64,000 nucleotides of DNA from Desulfobacter hydrogenophilus. GTDB taxonomy: Bacteria; Desulfobacterota; Desulfobacteria; Desulfobacterales; Desulfobacteraceae. The stretch covers positions 434,001 to 498,000 of the forward strand of contig NZ_CP036313.1 of assembly GCF_004319545.1 (NCBI RefSeq), given 5' to 3'. Both the position numbers and the translations under genes were made by a program. Shown piece after piece: positions 24,345 through 32,815 of the stretch (positions are counted from its first letter, which is position 1; the number at the start of each line of letters is the position of its first letter). Under the pieces are notes generated by a model. The model saw only the letters and a list, made by a program, of their open reading frames with translations. It searched no databases and was not told the DNA's origin.

Positions 24345-26582
24345 CTAACCGCACCGGGTATACCCGCATGAATGGCAGGTTTTGCATCCCTCTTCAAAAG
24401 TTATGGGCTGGCCGCATTCAGGACACAGATCGGATTTAAGGCTGTTTTTATATTGTTTTTTCCCGTTGCCGTTTCCCTTGGGCAGATATCTTTTTTCCAG
24501 CACCTTGGCAATGGCGTCAGGAATTGAGTAAATAAGCCCGCGATCCTGGAACACCGCATGCTCACCACGAATCCCGCTGATCTGCGCGATGATCTCATCC
24601 ACCCCAATACCGGATCGCAAAGCCAAAGAGATCAGCCGCCCGATGGCCTCTGTTTTTGCCTGGGTTGATTTTCCGGATTTGCCCACGGTTGCAAAAAGTT
24701 CAAAGGGCCTGCCTTTAAATTCCGAAACCGTTATATAAAGACTGCCCATACCGGTTTTAATGCTCTCGGTAAATCCTTCCAGGATCTGCGGTCTTTTCTG
24801 CCCGGCCAGAAGAAATTCATCTTCGACAGGAATTTCTTCCTTTTTTGAAACCGAAAGTACCTGGTTATCCTTGCTACCGTCCCGGTATATGGTAACCCCT
24901 TTGCATTTGGTCTCAAAGGCCTGGTCATAGATAAACCTGACATCCGCCGGGCTAGCGTCATGGGGCAAATTCACCGTTTTTGAAACCGCATTATCCGTAT
25001 ACTTTTGGAATGCAGCCTGCATTTTTATATGGTATTCGGGTTTAATATCATGGGCTGTGACAAAAACACTTCGAAGATCGGAAGGCACATTCAGATTCTC
25101 TTTGACGGTTCCGTTTTCAGCAATCTCCTCCATCAGGGCATCGGAGTAAAAACCCTTTTCAATGGCGAATCGCTTGAAAACAGGGTTAACTTCAATCAAC
25201 CGATCATTATCCATGACCGTTCTGACATAGCTTAATGCAAAAGCCGGTTCAATCCCGCTGGAGCATCCGGCAATGATACTCAGCGTGCCTGTTGGCGCAA
25301 TGGTGGTCGTGGTGGCATTACGCCGTGGATCTTTATTGTCTTTAAAAATACTGCGGTCAAAATTCGGAAAAGAGCCCCTCTCTTTGGCCAAATCACTGGA
25401 GGCTTTGTGAGATTCTTTTTGAACAAAGGCCATGATATTTCCTGCAAGTTCCAAAGCCTCATCTGAATCATAGGGTATCTCAAGCATGTAGAGCAGGTCT
25501 GCAAACCCCATGATGCCCAAACCGATTTTCCGATTCGCCTTGACCGTTTTATCAATCTCATCAATGGGATATCTGGACATATCTATGGTATTATCTAAAA
25601 ATCTCACAGCAAGATGGATGGTCTCTTTGAGCTTTTCATAATCCAGTTCAGATTTGCTTTCTTTTTGCGTGATGAACCGGGTCAGATTTATAGAGCCCAA
25701 GTTACAGGCCTCCATGGGTAACAGCGGCTGTTCTCCACAAGGATTGGTTGCCTCCATTTCTCCGATATCCGGAAGCGTATTAAACCGGTTGATTTCATCT
25801 AAAAAAATGATGCCCGGGTCCCCTGTTTCCCATGCCTGTTTGACCAGTTCATCATATACTGCTTCAGCACTCAGACGACCGGCCATTTTCCCTGAACTGG
25901 GGTCAATGAGGTCATAGTCCCCTTTTTGGGACACAGCGTCCATGAATTGATCAGTCACACCCACGGAGATGTTAAAGTTATTCAGTTCGCTTTTATTACT
26001 TTTACAGCGAATAAAGGTCATGATATCCGGGTGATCCACCCGAAGAACAGCCATATTCGCCCCTCGTCTGGTGCCGCCCTGTTTAATCTGTTCCGTGGCA
26101 GTATTAAAAATTTTCATAAAAGAGACAGGGCCGGATGCCACACCGCCGGTGGATCCCACCTTGCTTTTTTCAGGGCGCAGCCGGGAAAACGAAAACCCGG
26201 TACCGCCGCCTGATTTATGGATGATTGCAGCATTCTTAACCGCTTCAAAGATACCGTCAATGCTGTCGTCAACCGGAAGAACAAAACAGGCTGCCAGCTG
26301 CCCCAAAGACCTACCCGCATTCATCAGGGTCGGGGAGTTGGGCAGGAACCTGAATTCAGCCATCAGGCGGTAAAATTGATCTTCAATCTTTTGGATATCT
26401 GCATTTTTATCATAATTTTTCTCAGCCTTGGCAATATGGGCGGCCACCCGCCGGAACATATGTTCCGGTGATTCGCATACTTTTCCGGATGCATCTTTTT
26501 TTAGATAACGCCTTTCCAGAACGGTTCTGGCATTTTCCGTTAAAAAATCGATCTGGTCTGTTACCTTTTCTCCATCACCCAT
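24345..26582 (-). CDS. nrdJ: B12-dependent (class II) ribonucleoside-diphosphate reductase
   Basis: The 745-residue protein converts ribonucleotides to deoxyribonucleotides with adenosylcobalamin as radical source, which works with or without oxygen. Diagnostic runs are FRFLPNSPTLMNAGRSLGQL, GGGTGFSFSRLRP, TRRGANMAVLRVDHPDI, and NPCGEQPLLPMEACNLGSIN, which holds the catalytic cysteine region. ATTTTIAPTGTLSIIAGCSS follows. A TSCPD-type domain (about residues 580-680) comes before a C-terminal cysteine tail, CPECGQPITFEEG then CKTCHSCGYTRCG, which acts in re-reduction or binds zinc. There is no separate small subunit, as expected. The ribosome binding site is AAAGGAG. Two NrdR boxes upstream show how it is controlled. 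The length is normal and the frame intact. Confidence 0.95.
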   Translation of the reverse strand: MGDGEKVTDQIDFLTENARTVLERRYLKKDASGKVCESPEHMFRRVAAHIAKAEKNYDKNADIQKIEDQFYRLMAEFRFLPNSPTLMNAGRSLGQLAACFVLPVDDSIDGIFEAVKNAAIIHKSGGGTGFSFSRLRPEKSKVGSTGGVASGPVSFMKIFNTATEQIKQGGTRRGANMAVLRVDHPDIMTFIRCKSNKSELNNFNISVGVTDQFMDAVSQKGDYDLIDPSSGKMAGRLSAEAVYDELVKQAWETGDPGIIFLDEINRFNTLPDIGEMEATNPCGEQPLLPMEACNLGSINLTRFITQKESKSELDYEKLKETIHLAVRFLDNTIDMSRYPIDEIDKTVKANRKIGLGIMGFADLLYMLEIPYDSDEALELAGNIMAFVQKESHKASSDLAKERGSFPNFDRSIFKDNKDPRRNATTTTIAPTGTLSIIAGCSSGIEPAFALSYVRTVMDNDRLIEVNPVFKRFAIEKGFYSDALMEEIAENGTVKENLNVPSDLRSVFVTAHDIKPEYHIKMQAAFQKYTDNAVSKTVNLPHDASPADVRFIYDQAFETKCKGVTIYRDGSKDNQVLSVSKKEEIPVEDEFLLAGQKRPQILEGFTESIKTGMGSLYITVSEFKGRPFELFATVGKSGKSTQAKTEAIGRLISLALRSGIGVDEIIAQISGIRGEHAVFQDRGLIYSIPDAIAKVLEKRYLPKGNGNGKKQYKNSLKSDLCPECGQPITFEEGCKTCHSCGYTRCG

Positions 26583-26651
26583 TTACGCAACTCCTTTAGA
26601 ATCATTGAACGTTCAAAACTTAATTAGATCGTTGGTTCGCATCGAAAAAGA

Positions 26652-26698
26652 GCACTTTATATAGTTGTAGACAGAAAGGCAAGCACAATATGTAGCGC
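26652..26698 (-). promoter_or_regulatory. Paired NrdR boxes upstream of nrdJ
   Basis: Two 16-base sites resemble the NrdR consensus ACACWATATATWGTGT: GCACTTTATATAGTTG (26652-26667) and GCACAATATGTAGCGC (26683-26698). Each agrees at about 12 of 16 positions. Their starts are 31 bases apart, close to three helical turns, the spacing known for NrdR box pairs. They lie 70-116 bases before the nrdJ start, where the promoter is expected. Binding of the ATP/dATP-sensing repressor NrdR would shut nrdJ when dNTPs are plentiful. Confidence 0.72.
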
Positions 26699-26828
26699 TT
26701 TTTTTCAAAACCCCCAAAATAAATTTCATCTACCGCTATGCTGATAGTCTGCATCACTCATAAGATTATTCTGGGATTAAAACGATCAGCTTTGCTTGAT
26801 CTCCATCAACTGGATAATTAATACATAT

Positions 26829-26970
26829 TTATTGATCAAAAAGAAAAGGAAAATGGATGGTAAACAAGGCTCCGTCTGCCCGGCCCCTGTCTACGGAGAT
26901 GGTCCCGCCGTAATCTTTGATAATGCCGTAGCTAATGGACAGGCCAAGACTTTTTTTGAATTGTCTGAAC
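26829..26970 (-). pseudogene. C-terminal remnant of a sensor histidine kinase
   Basis: The minus-strand frame ending at TAA 26829-26831 reads SLGLSISYGIIKDYGGTISV, then DRGRADGALFTIHFP. This is the last part of a histidine-kinase ATPase domain (G2 box to end). Upstream of about 26970 no kinase sequence can be followed. It is a relic of a larger gene. The rest of the 730-base gap between nrdJ and the flagellin gene holds the NrdR boxes and the flagellin promoter. The plus-strand ORF over this relic is its shadow. Confidence 0.65.
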
Positions 26971-27171
26971 CGCTTCACAAATGCTCCCAAATCATTTCTG
27001 TGACATATGTGCCCTTAAGGCCCACCGAAGGATGGGGATTTCCCCGGACACCAGCCCTTTTGACAGAACATTACACACAGTCCGTCGAAACAAGTAAAAG
27101 ATTTAGAATATCCGTAAACAAAACCAAACGGATATCATGGCTCCGTCATTTTTTTTTAAACAGATGCAAAT

Positions 27172-27199
27172 TCAAGTTTTTTTCAACAAATGCCGATTA
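27172..27199 (+). promoter_or_regulatory. Sigma-28 (FliA) type promoter of the flagellin gene
   Basis: TCAAGTTT (27172-27179), a 12-base spacer and GCCGATTA (27192-27199) match the flagellar sigma-28 consensus TAAAGTTT-N11-GCCGATAA at nearly all positions. Transcription would start near 27206, leaving a leader of about 110 bases before ATG 27316. It is the expected class of promoter for late flagellar genes. Confidence 0.7.
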
Positions 27200-27315
27200 A
27201 ATGATTTGAAAAGATTAAAAAGAAAGTTTTTACATTGAATTTACATATATCCTTCTATAATATTTAGATATTATCATAATAGATAATACAACACTACAAA
27301 AAGCGGGGAGGTCCC

Positions 27316-28116
27316 ATGACACTTACTATCAACCAAAACCCCACGGCATTAATCGCCGCAAGCATGCTTGAAAAAACCAATACCGGGTTAACGAACTCCC
27401 TGGAACGAATCGCAACGGGCCAAAAAATCAACTCAGCGGCAGACGACGCAGCCGGCATGACCATTGCCAACAGCTTGAGAAATCAGTCCCTGGCGGCCGG
27501 CCAGGAAATTCAGAACCTCAACGACAATGTGTCCATAGCCCAAATCTCTGACGGGGGGCTGGGGCAGATAACCGATCTGCTCCAGAATATCAGGACCCAG
27601 GCGGTAGATGCAGCAGGCGGCAGCCATTCCCAGGAGAGTCTGTCCGCCATCCAATCTGATATTCAAGGCTCTCTGGATGCCATTGATGATATTGTAGACA
27701 CGACATCTTATAACGGACAAAACCTTTTAAACGGTACTTACAACAGCCGCGGGCTTTCAATCTCGTCTGGGTATACATCAGCCCTTGGCTCCCAGGAAAC
27801 AGGCTTTTTGTCCGACATTGACATCACCACTCCGGAAGGTGCCCAAAAAGCTCTCGAAACCGTAGATCTTGCCTTAGACCAGATCGGTCAAAGCCGATCC
27901 ACGGTGGGCGCCGGCACAAATCAATACACATCCGCGATCAACAACCTGTCCACCACCCAAATCAACCAGATGGCGTCAGAATCTGAAATCAGGGATTTGG
28001 ACATAGCAGAAGAAAGCATTATTCTAAACCAGATGAAACTGCTTATGGATACGAACATCTATGCCCTGAATCAGTCCAATGATTCCCAGAATAAACTGGC
28101 GAATCTGCTGGGCTAA
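27316..28116 (+). CDS. fliC: Flagellin
   Basis: The 266-residue protein forms the flagellar filament. The N-terminal D0/D1 region is typical: LTINQNPTALIAASMLEKTN, SLERIATGQKINSAADDAAG, MTIANSLRNQSLAAGQEIQN, with the segment (about residues 80-120) bearing IRTQAVDAAGG. The C-terminal D1/D0 helix is ALNQSNDSQNKLANLLG. The middle is short, so the filament surface domain is minimal. The ribosome binding site is GGGGAGG before ATG 27316. No other flagellar gene is near, so this is a monocistronic flagellin under a sigma-28 promoter. It may be one of several flagellins in the genome. Confidence 0.93.
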   Translation: MTLTINQNPTALIAASMLEKTNTGLTNSLERIATGQKINSAADDAAGMTIANSLRNQSLAAGQEIQNLNDNVSIAQISDGGLGQITDLLQNIRTQAVDAAGGSHSQESLSAIQSDIQGSLDAIDDIVDTTSYNGQNLLNGTYNSRGLSISSGYTSALGSQETGFLSDIDITTPEGAQKALETVDLALDQIGQSRSTVGAGTNQYTSAINNLSTTQINQMASESEIRDLDIAEESIILNQMKLLMDTNIYALNQSNDSQNKLANLLG

Positions 28117-28160
28117 CCCGGCCTTTTATGCATATGTGGCCAAATTTTGATTTGGTCATT

Positions 28161-28273
28161 TTAGGAACGACTCTTAAAGAAATTGCCCATTTTACTAAAT
28201 CCGGGGGCGCGAGCTTCCCGCCCGCATGTCCCCAAGTATTGTAAAGATGCGGGAGAGACGCCCGCGCTCCTAA
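28161..28273. repeat. REP-like palindromic element, copy 2
   Basis: This element matches copy 1 (6604-6730) in its blocks TTAGGAACG, CTCTTAAA, CCCATTTT, ATCCGGGGGCGCG and TTCCCGCCCGCAT. It closes with the mirror half GATGCGGGAGAGACGCCCGC then GCTCCTAAG. It fills the gap between the flagellin and transglutaminase genes, which converge here. It supplies the last base pairs of the transglutaminase stop codon, so it may also act as a two-way terminator. Confidence 0.75.
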
Positions 28274-29145
28274 GACTGCTGCATCACATCCACAGCCACC
28301 TGGAGACGGTGGTTACCGCCGCCAAGTACCGTACCCCGGACCGGGGTGACATCCCCATAATCCCGTCCCCATGCCAGGGTAATATGCTGATCAATGGGCA
28401 TGACATCGTTGGTGGGATCCATATCCACCCACCCAATACCCGGGATATAAATGGAGAACCATGCATGGGAGGCATCAGCGCCCACCAGCTTTGACTTTCC
28501 GGGCGGAGGCTGGGTGTTCAGGTAACCACTGACATACCGGGCGGCAAGCCCCATGGCCCGAAGGCAGGCAATACCCACATGGGCAAAATCCTGACACACA
28601 CCCCGTTTCATCCCAAAGGCCTCGGAAAGGGGTGTAGATGTAGAGGTAGCATTGGGGTCATAGGCGAATTCGGTAAAAATCCTGTGAGTCAAATCAAGGA
28701 CAGCGCGAAGTACCGGGGTGCCCGGCGCAAATATTTCAGCGGCCCATTGCGCAACCGCTTTATCGGGCTGGATCATGGGAGAAGGAAAGATAAATTCAAA
28801 GGCCTCCAGATCCTTAGATGTTTCATAGCGCATCATCGTGTCTTTGACCTGTTCCCAGGGCTGGGTCTGATCCGGCACCAACGGGGCTGCCGGATGAAGA
28901 ACGACCTCGGCGTCAGCCAGGATATCAAGTTCAGAATGGGGGCTTTCCAAACAAATATTGACCACTGTATTACCAAAATAATCCTGGCGCATAGACCGGG
29001 CAGACGGTTCTGGTTTTAGATAAACCCGGCTGTAGGTGCAGGTCTGGTACTCTGAATTCCTGGGTATCAGCACCAGTTCACTATGGGACAGTGAAGCAGG
29101 TGACTCATATTGATAATGGGTCCGGTGACTGATTTTATATTTCAT
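28270..29145 (-). CDS. Transglutaminase-like cysteine peptidase family protein
   Basis: The 291-residue protein has the N-terminal beta domain of bacterial transglutaminase-like proteins (KISHRTHYQYESPASLSHSE) followed by the catalytic core. The triad is in place: cysteine in KRGVCQDFAHV (about residue 177), histidine in ADASHAWFSIYIPG, and aspartate in GWVDMDPTNDVMP. Such enzymes cut or form amide bonds in peptides. It overlaps the upstream ATP-grasp/alpha-E gene by eleven bases and is clearly co-translated with it. These two, with the homologous set at 50.9-56.9 kb, belong to the ATP-grasp / alpha-E / transglutaminase system, suspected of making and processing small peptides. The actual product is unknown. 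Confidence 0.9.
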   Translation of the reverse strand: MKYKISHRTHYQYESPASLSHSELVLIPRNSEYQTCTYSRVYLKPEPSARSMRQDYFGNTVVNICLESPHSELDILADAEVVLHPAAPLVPDQTQPWEQVKDTMMRYETSKDLEAFEFIFPSPMIQPDKAVAQWAAEIFAPGTPVLRAVLDLTHRIFTEFAYDPNATSTSTPLSEAFGMKRGVCQDFAHVGIACLRAMGLAARYVSGYLNTQPPPGKSKLVGADASHAWFSIYIPGIGWVDMDPTNDVMPIDQHITLAWGRDYGDVTPVRGTVLGGGNHRLQVAVDVMQQS

Positions 29146-31810
29146 TGTTCACCGCTCCGTCCACAGTCCCGGCCACAGGAAAACCCTTGCCCTCAAACTG
29201 TCCATTGAGCTGTTTTTCCGTCTCAATCCGGCTTAAATAGTGCTGGGTGATGCTGTCGGCAAGGCTTTGCAAATCATTGTTCAATTTTTCCAGAAGCGTA
29301 TCCAGGTTGGGCAGCACATGCTTTTTCCCTAGTTTCATAAGTTCCTGTGTATCTGCCAGGCGCAGCCGGGTGGTCAGATCCAGAATAATTTTTTCCTCTT
29401 TTGTCCGGAAAGGAACCGGTTGAGACCTAGGCAGGTTTTCCAAGTGTGAATGAAGGGCAGCCAACTGAAATCCCACAGACCGAGGATTTATCTCATCCAG
29501 CAGAAGCAGGTCCACCAGGGGTTCCATGTAAATAGTGGTCCGGTACCGGGTGTGGTAAGTAATTCTGCTGTCCGCAACCTCAAGAACAGCCTCAAGGTCG
29601 TTGGGGTCCGGTACCGTGTGCCCCTGGATCAAACTGGTCATGATAGTTGTCATGTGAAGGGCCCGCTCAATCCGTCTCCCCATGTCCATGAACCGCCATC
29701 CCATTCCCCGGGTCATGCTTTCCAGGGCAAGGCCTGCAAATGCGGACATATTCAGGAGAATATCGCTGAGCATTTCCAAAAGTTCAGCACTCTGCTTTTT
29801 GGGATTGATCTGGCCCAGCCCTTTTTCAATACGCCCAAAAATCTGCCAGGAATCATCAGAGAGTCTGTCTCTTACCCGGTCTGCCACCTGGATGGCGTTG
29901 TTCAGACAATTGAGAATACTGCGTTGTATCTGGACCCCATAAATGGACTGGTATAACTCTTTTTCAATAATTCTTACGGAAAATGAGGCATCAGGCTGAC
30001 CAAGGTCCGGAGAAATAATTTTCAAATTGGCCATGGCCCGGAGAAAAAACGGCATTTCACTGACCTTGTTCAGTTGGGTTTCGCTGTGCACACGCAGCAA
30101 AACGCTTCGGATCACCCGCAGCATCCCTTCGGTACGTTCCATGTACCGGCCCAACCACAGCATGTTATCAGCCACCCGACTAGGCAAATCACTTCCCCGG
30201 TGAATTTCAACGGGGGTAGTAAAACGGTGAAGCATGCTTTTGAATTCTGTGGGCAGCTCGGACAGACACCAGATATCCTTGGCCCCCTGCCCTTTTCCCC
30301 GGGTACCGGACAGAACAAGGGCGTCCGGGTCATCGGCCACCCGGGATAGCCCGCCGGACATGACAGCCGTTTCCACCTGGTCGGAAATTTTTGCAGGCGC
30401 TGTGCTGGCATTCTCCGTAATGGAGGAAGAAAACATGCGCACGGCCGCGTACCTATTTTCCACCCCCTGTTCGGACCAAACCGGTACAGTAGAAGGTGCA
30501 ACAGAATACCGTCCGGCCCAGGCATAAGGCGTGGCCTGGATGGCGGCGATTAGTTCCTGTTTTTCAAGCCCGGCCAGGGACCGGGTATGCACCACCTGGG
30601 TATGAGCCTGGCTAAATGCGCTGTAAATGGTCATGGGCCGGACATCGCTTTTTATCTCTTCCAGCACCCGAAGCAGGGTCTCCGGTTTTCCCAACCAGAA
30701 TGTACCCGCGTTTTCCAACATCAGGGGTTCACCCAGAATATCCCGGCATAACTCGGGCAGCAAGGCAAACAGGCCCGGAGATTCAAGGACACCGGATCCC
30801 AGTGCATTGCTAATGGCCACATTGCCTGCCCTGGCTGCCTGAATCAGACCGGGGATACCGGGAAATGCCTGGCTTGTTCCCATCAGGGGATCACAGGCAT
30901 AATCTGGAATCCGACGCAAAATAACATCCACCCGCTGGAGACCGCCCAAAGTCTTCAAAAAAACCCAGTCTCCTCTAGTGGTCAGATCATTGGTCTCCAC
31001 CAGGGTATAGCCCAGATACCTTGCCAGAAAAACCTGCTCAAAATAGTGGGTACCCAAAGGGCCTTCACAGAGCATTACAATACGGGGTTCCTGCTGTTTC
31101 TGACCGGAAATTTCCATCAGGGACAAATTCAGGTACTTAAAAAACGGGGCCAGCCGCTGGACTTTTCTAGAATGAAACATCCTAGGCAAAATCCGGGTAA
31201 GAATAACACGATTTTCCAGGGCATACCCGGTTCCGGCCGGTACCTGGGTACCATGGGACGCCACCTGCCAACTGCCATCGGCCAGACGGATGAGATCCGA
31301 AGAAAACAGGTGATGATCCGGGGTAACGCGATCCGGACCAAACCGGCACTGGCGAAGAAAGCCTGGATTACCAAATATCAGCTCCGCAGGAATTAACCGT
31401 TTCTTGATAAAATCCTGTCGGCCGTAGATGTCTTTAAAAATTAAAGCCAAAAGCTTTGTACGCTGCTGGATGCCGTGCTCAAGGGTCTGCCAGGTATGGC
31501 TTGAAATGGGTAAAGGAATGGGATCAAGTGCCCAGGGCCGTTCTGTGGCGGTTTTCGGATTGAAAACATTGTAGGCAGATCCGTGTTCCTGGATAATCTG
31601 CCGCGCTTTTTTCCAACGCTGGGAGAGCTCTTCGGTTCCCAGGCTGTTAAGGTATTTGGCCAGTCCGTCCCAATGGGGCTGCATCTCACCGCTGCTCAAA
31701 TCAACAGCTGTGCTCTGGTTTAATATATCCGTAGTAAATACCGGGGTAACAGGTTTGGCCCCGGACGGTCCCGGGTCATCCCCGGGGATGGGTTCATTGA
31801 TCGGACGCAT
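29135..31810 (-). CDS. Fusion of circularly permuted ATP-grasp and alpha-E domains
   Basis: The 891-residue protein joins two parts that are separate genes elsewhere in the window. Residues about 1-490 are the circularly permuted ATP-grasp (LIFKDIYGRQDFIKKRLIPA, VPAGTGYALENRVILTRILP, RVDVILRRIPDYACDPLMGT), a probable carboxylate-amine ligase. Residues about 550-870 are the helical alpha-E domain (RVADNMLWLGRYMERTEGML, RGMGWRFMDMGRRIERALHM). The ligase would form an amide bond on a peptide or amino acid using ATP; the alpha-E role is unclear. In the second locus the same activities are encoded by the genes at 50930 and 52506. The start at 31810 has no strong ribosome binding site visible. The gene leads a two-gene operon with the transglutaminase gene. 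Confidence 0.9.
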   Translation of the reverse strand: MRPINEPIPGDDPGPSGAKPVTPVFTTDILNQSTAVDLSSGEMQPHWDGLAKYLNSLGTEELSQRWKKARQIIQEHGSAYNVFNPKTATERPWALDPIPLPISSHTWQTLEHGIQQRTKLLALIFKDIYGRQDFIKKRLIPAELIFGNPGFLRQCRFGPDRVTPDHHLFSSDLIRLADGSWQVASHGTQVPAGTGYALENRVILTRILPRMFHSRKVQRLAPFFKYLNLSLMEISGQKQQEPRIVMLCEGPLGTHYFEQVFLARYLGYTLVETNDLTTRGDWVFLKTLGGLQRVDVILRRIPDYACDPLMGTSQAFPGIPGLIQAARAGNVAISNALGSGVLESPGLFALLPELCRDILGEPLMLENAGTFWLGKPETLLRVLEEIKSDVRPMTIYSAFSQAHTQVVHTRSLAGLEKQELIAAIQATPYAWAGRYSVAPSTVPVWSEQGVENRYAAVRMFSSSITENASTAPAKISDQVETAVMSGGLSRVADDPDALVLSGTRGKGQGAKDIWCLSELPTEFKSMLHRFTTPVEIHRGSDLPSRVADNMLWLGRYMERTEGMLRVIRSVLLRVHSETQLNKVSEMPFFLRAMANLKIISPDLGQPDASFSVRIIEKELYQSIYGVQIQRSILNCLNNAIQVADRVRDRLSDDSWQIFGRIEKGLGQINPKKQSAELLEMLSDILLNMSAFAGLALESMTRGMGWRFMDMGRRIERALHMTTIMTSLIQGHTVPDPNDLEAVLEVADSRITYHTRYRTTIYMEPLVDLLLLDEINPRSVGFQLAALHSHLENLPRSQPVPFRTKEEKIILDLTTRLRLADTQELMKLGKKHVLPNLDTLLEKLNNDLQSLADSITQHYLSRIETEKQLNGQFEGKGFPVAGTVDGAVNNEI

Positions 31811-32186
31811 TCAGTTATGTCTATGTCAAAACTGTTTTCAAAGTATTCCCATCAAAGGGAATATACCATAATCGCCATAATTCAAAAGGGAATCACTATA
31901 ATTGATTCCCCTAAAAGACGCAAGATCAAAAGGCCGCTTGTAACAGGACAACCAATCAATGGGAAAAAATACTTTCAATCTGTACTTTAACAGGGACAAC
32001 GCGTCTATAAAGCTTGACTTCCCATATTTTTCTCATATAATTTTAAATAGCGGTCATGGCCGACCTGATCTTTCACCGTGGCTTAGCCCACAACTATAGT
32101 TGTAATATCTACATTAGTTACACGGACTTCATTATAAAAGTCATCATCATAATTAAGGCCATTAATACACTTTTGAGGAGAATGCC
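31811..32186. other. Gene-free stretch with several short palindromes
   Basis: The 376 bases between the divergent ATP-grasp and CBS genes hold no ORF. Short hairpins are TATTCCC/GGGAATA (31843-31862), GGGAATCA/TGATTCCC (31887-31909) and the perfect palindrome ACAACTATAGTTGT (32090-32103). The last lies about 85 bases before the CBS gene and has the look of a repressor or activator site. Promoters for both genes must be here but none stands out. Confidence 0.4.
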
Positions 32187-32732
32187 ATGAAAGAAATTCT
32201 GATAAAATCGATTATGATCCCCCTGCCCGACTATATGACCATCAAGGAAACGGATACCGTTTATGATATATTCCAGATTCTGGAAACAAATAAACCAGAT
32301 GGCCGCCACGCCCACAGGGATGTTATTGTCGTTGACGGCAATGGCAAGTTCAAGGGAAAAGTTACCATGCTTGATATTTTCAGAACGCTTGAGCCCAACT
32401 ATAAAAAACTGTTCCAAAACTATGAAGGCAAAACACTGACCAAAGATTATGTGATTAATGCTATGCGGGATTTTGACCTCTGGATAGAACCCATTAAGAA
32501 CATTTGCGAGCGCGGCGCTAGAATCAAGGTTTCCGAAATCATGCACGTACCTAGCAAGGGTGAATACCTCCAGGAGAACGATTCCCTGGAAAAAGCACTG
32601 CATGAATATGTTATGGGCGCCCACCAGCCTCTGATCGTAAAAAACGGCGACGCGGTCACCGGTGTTCTTAGATTCGGTGATTTGTTTGAGGTGGTCAGAG
32701 AACAGATGCTGGCTTGCCCGCTTCCCGAATAA
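32187..32732 (+). CDS. CBS-domain pair protein
   Basis: The 181-residue protein consists mainly of two CBS domains. The first (about residues 8-70) has the run HRDVIVVDGNGKFKGKVTML and the second (about 113-172) has QPLIVKNGDAVTGVLRFGDL. Such pairs bind adenosine nucleotides and act as energy sensors. No enzyme domain is attached. The ribosome binding site GAGGAGA is good. It faces the glutaconyl-CoA decarboxylase operon, with a shared hairpin between the 3' ends, so no co-transcription is implied. Partner and target are unknown. Confidence 0.85.
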   Translation: MKEILIKSIMIPLPDYMTIKETDTVYDIFQILETNKPDGRHAHRDVIVVDGNGKFKGKVTMLDIFRTLEPNYKKLFQNYEGKTLTKDYVINAMRDFDLWIEPIKNICERGARIKVSEIMHVPSKGEYLQENDSLEKALHEYVMGAHQPLIVKNGDAVTGVLRFGDLFEVVREQMLACPLPE

Positions 32733-32756
32733 ATTTCACGCCGCCCCATAAAAGCC

Positions 32757-32815
32757 GGATGATCCACTGATTTCCTATTTGATGTGCAAGAGAGGAAAAC
32801 ATAGGAGGGTCATCC
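32757..32815. terminator. Two-way terminator-like hairpin between convergent genes
   Basis: GGATGATCC (32757-32765) pairs with GGGTCATCC (32807-32815), and inside it TTTCCTA pairs with TAGGA. The hairpin covers the last codons of the decarboxylase beta-subunit gene and the space after the CBS gene. It could stop transcription from both sides. Confidence 0.5.

Noticed and set aside
26583..26640. Cobalamin riboswitch before the B12-dependent nrdJ
   Set aside because: No B12-box-like sequence is seen; the leader is short and carries NrdR boxes instead.
26796..27200. 134-codon plus-strand ORF before fliC
   Set aside because: It overlaps a recognisable kinase relic on the other strand and runs over the sigma-28 promoter; no domain and no ribosome binding site.
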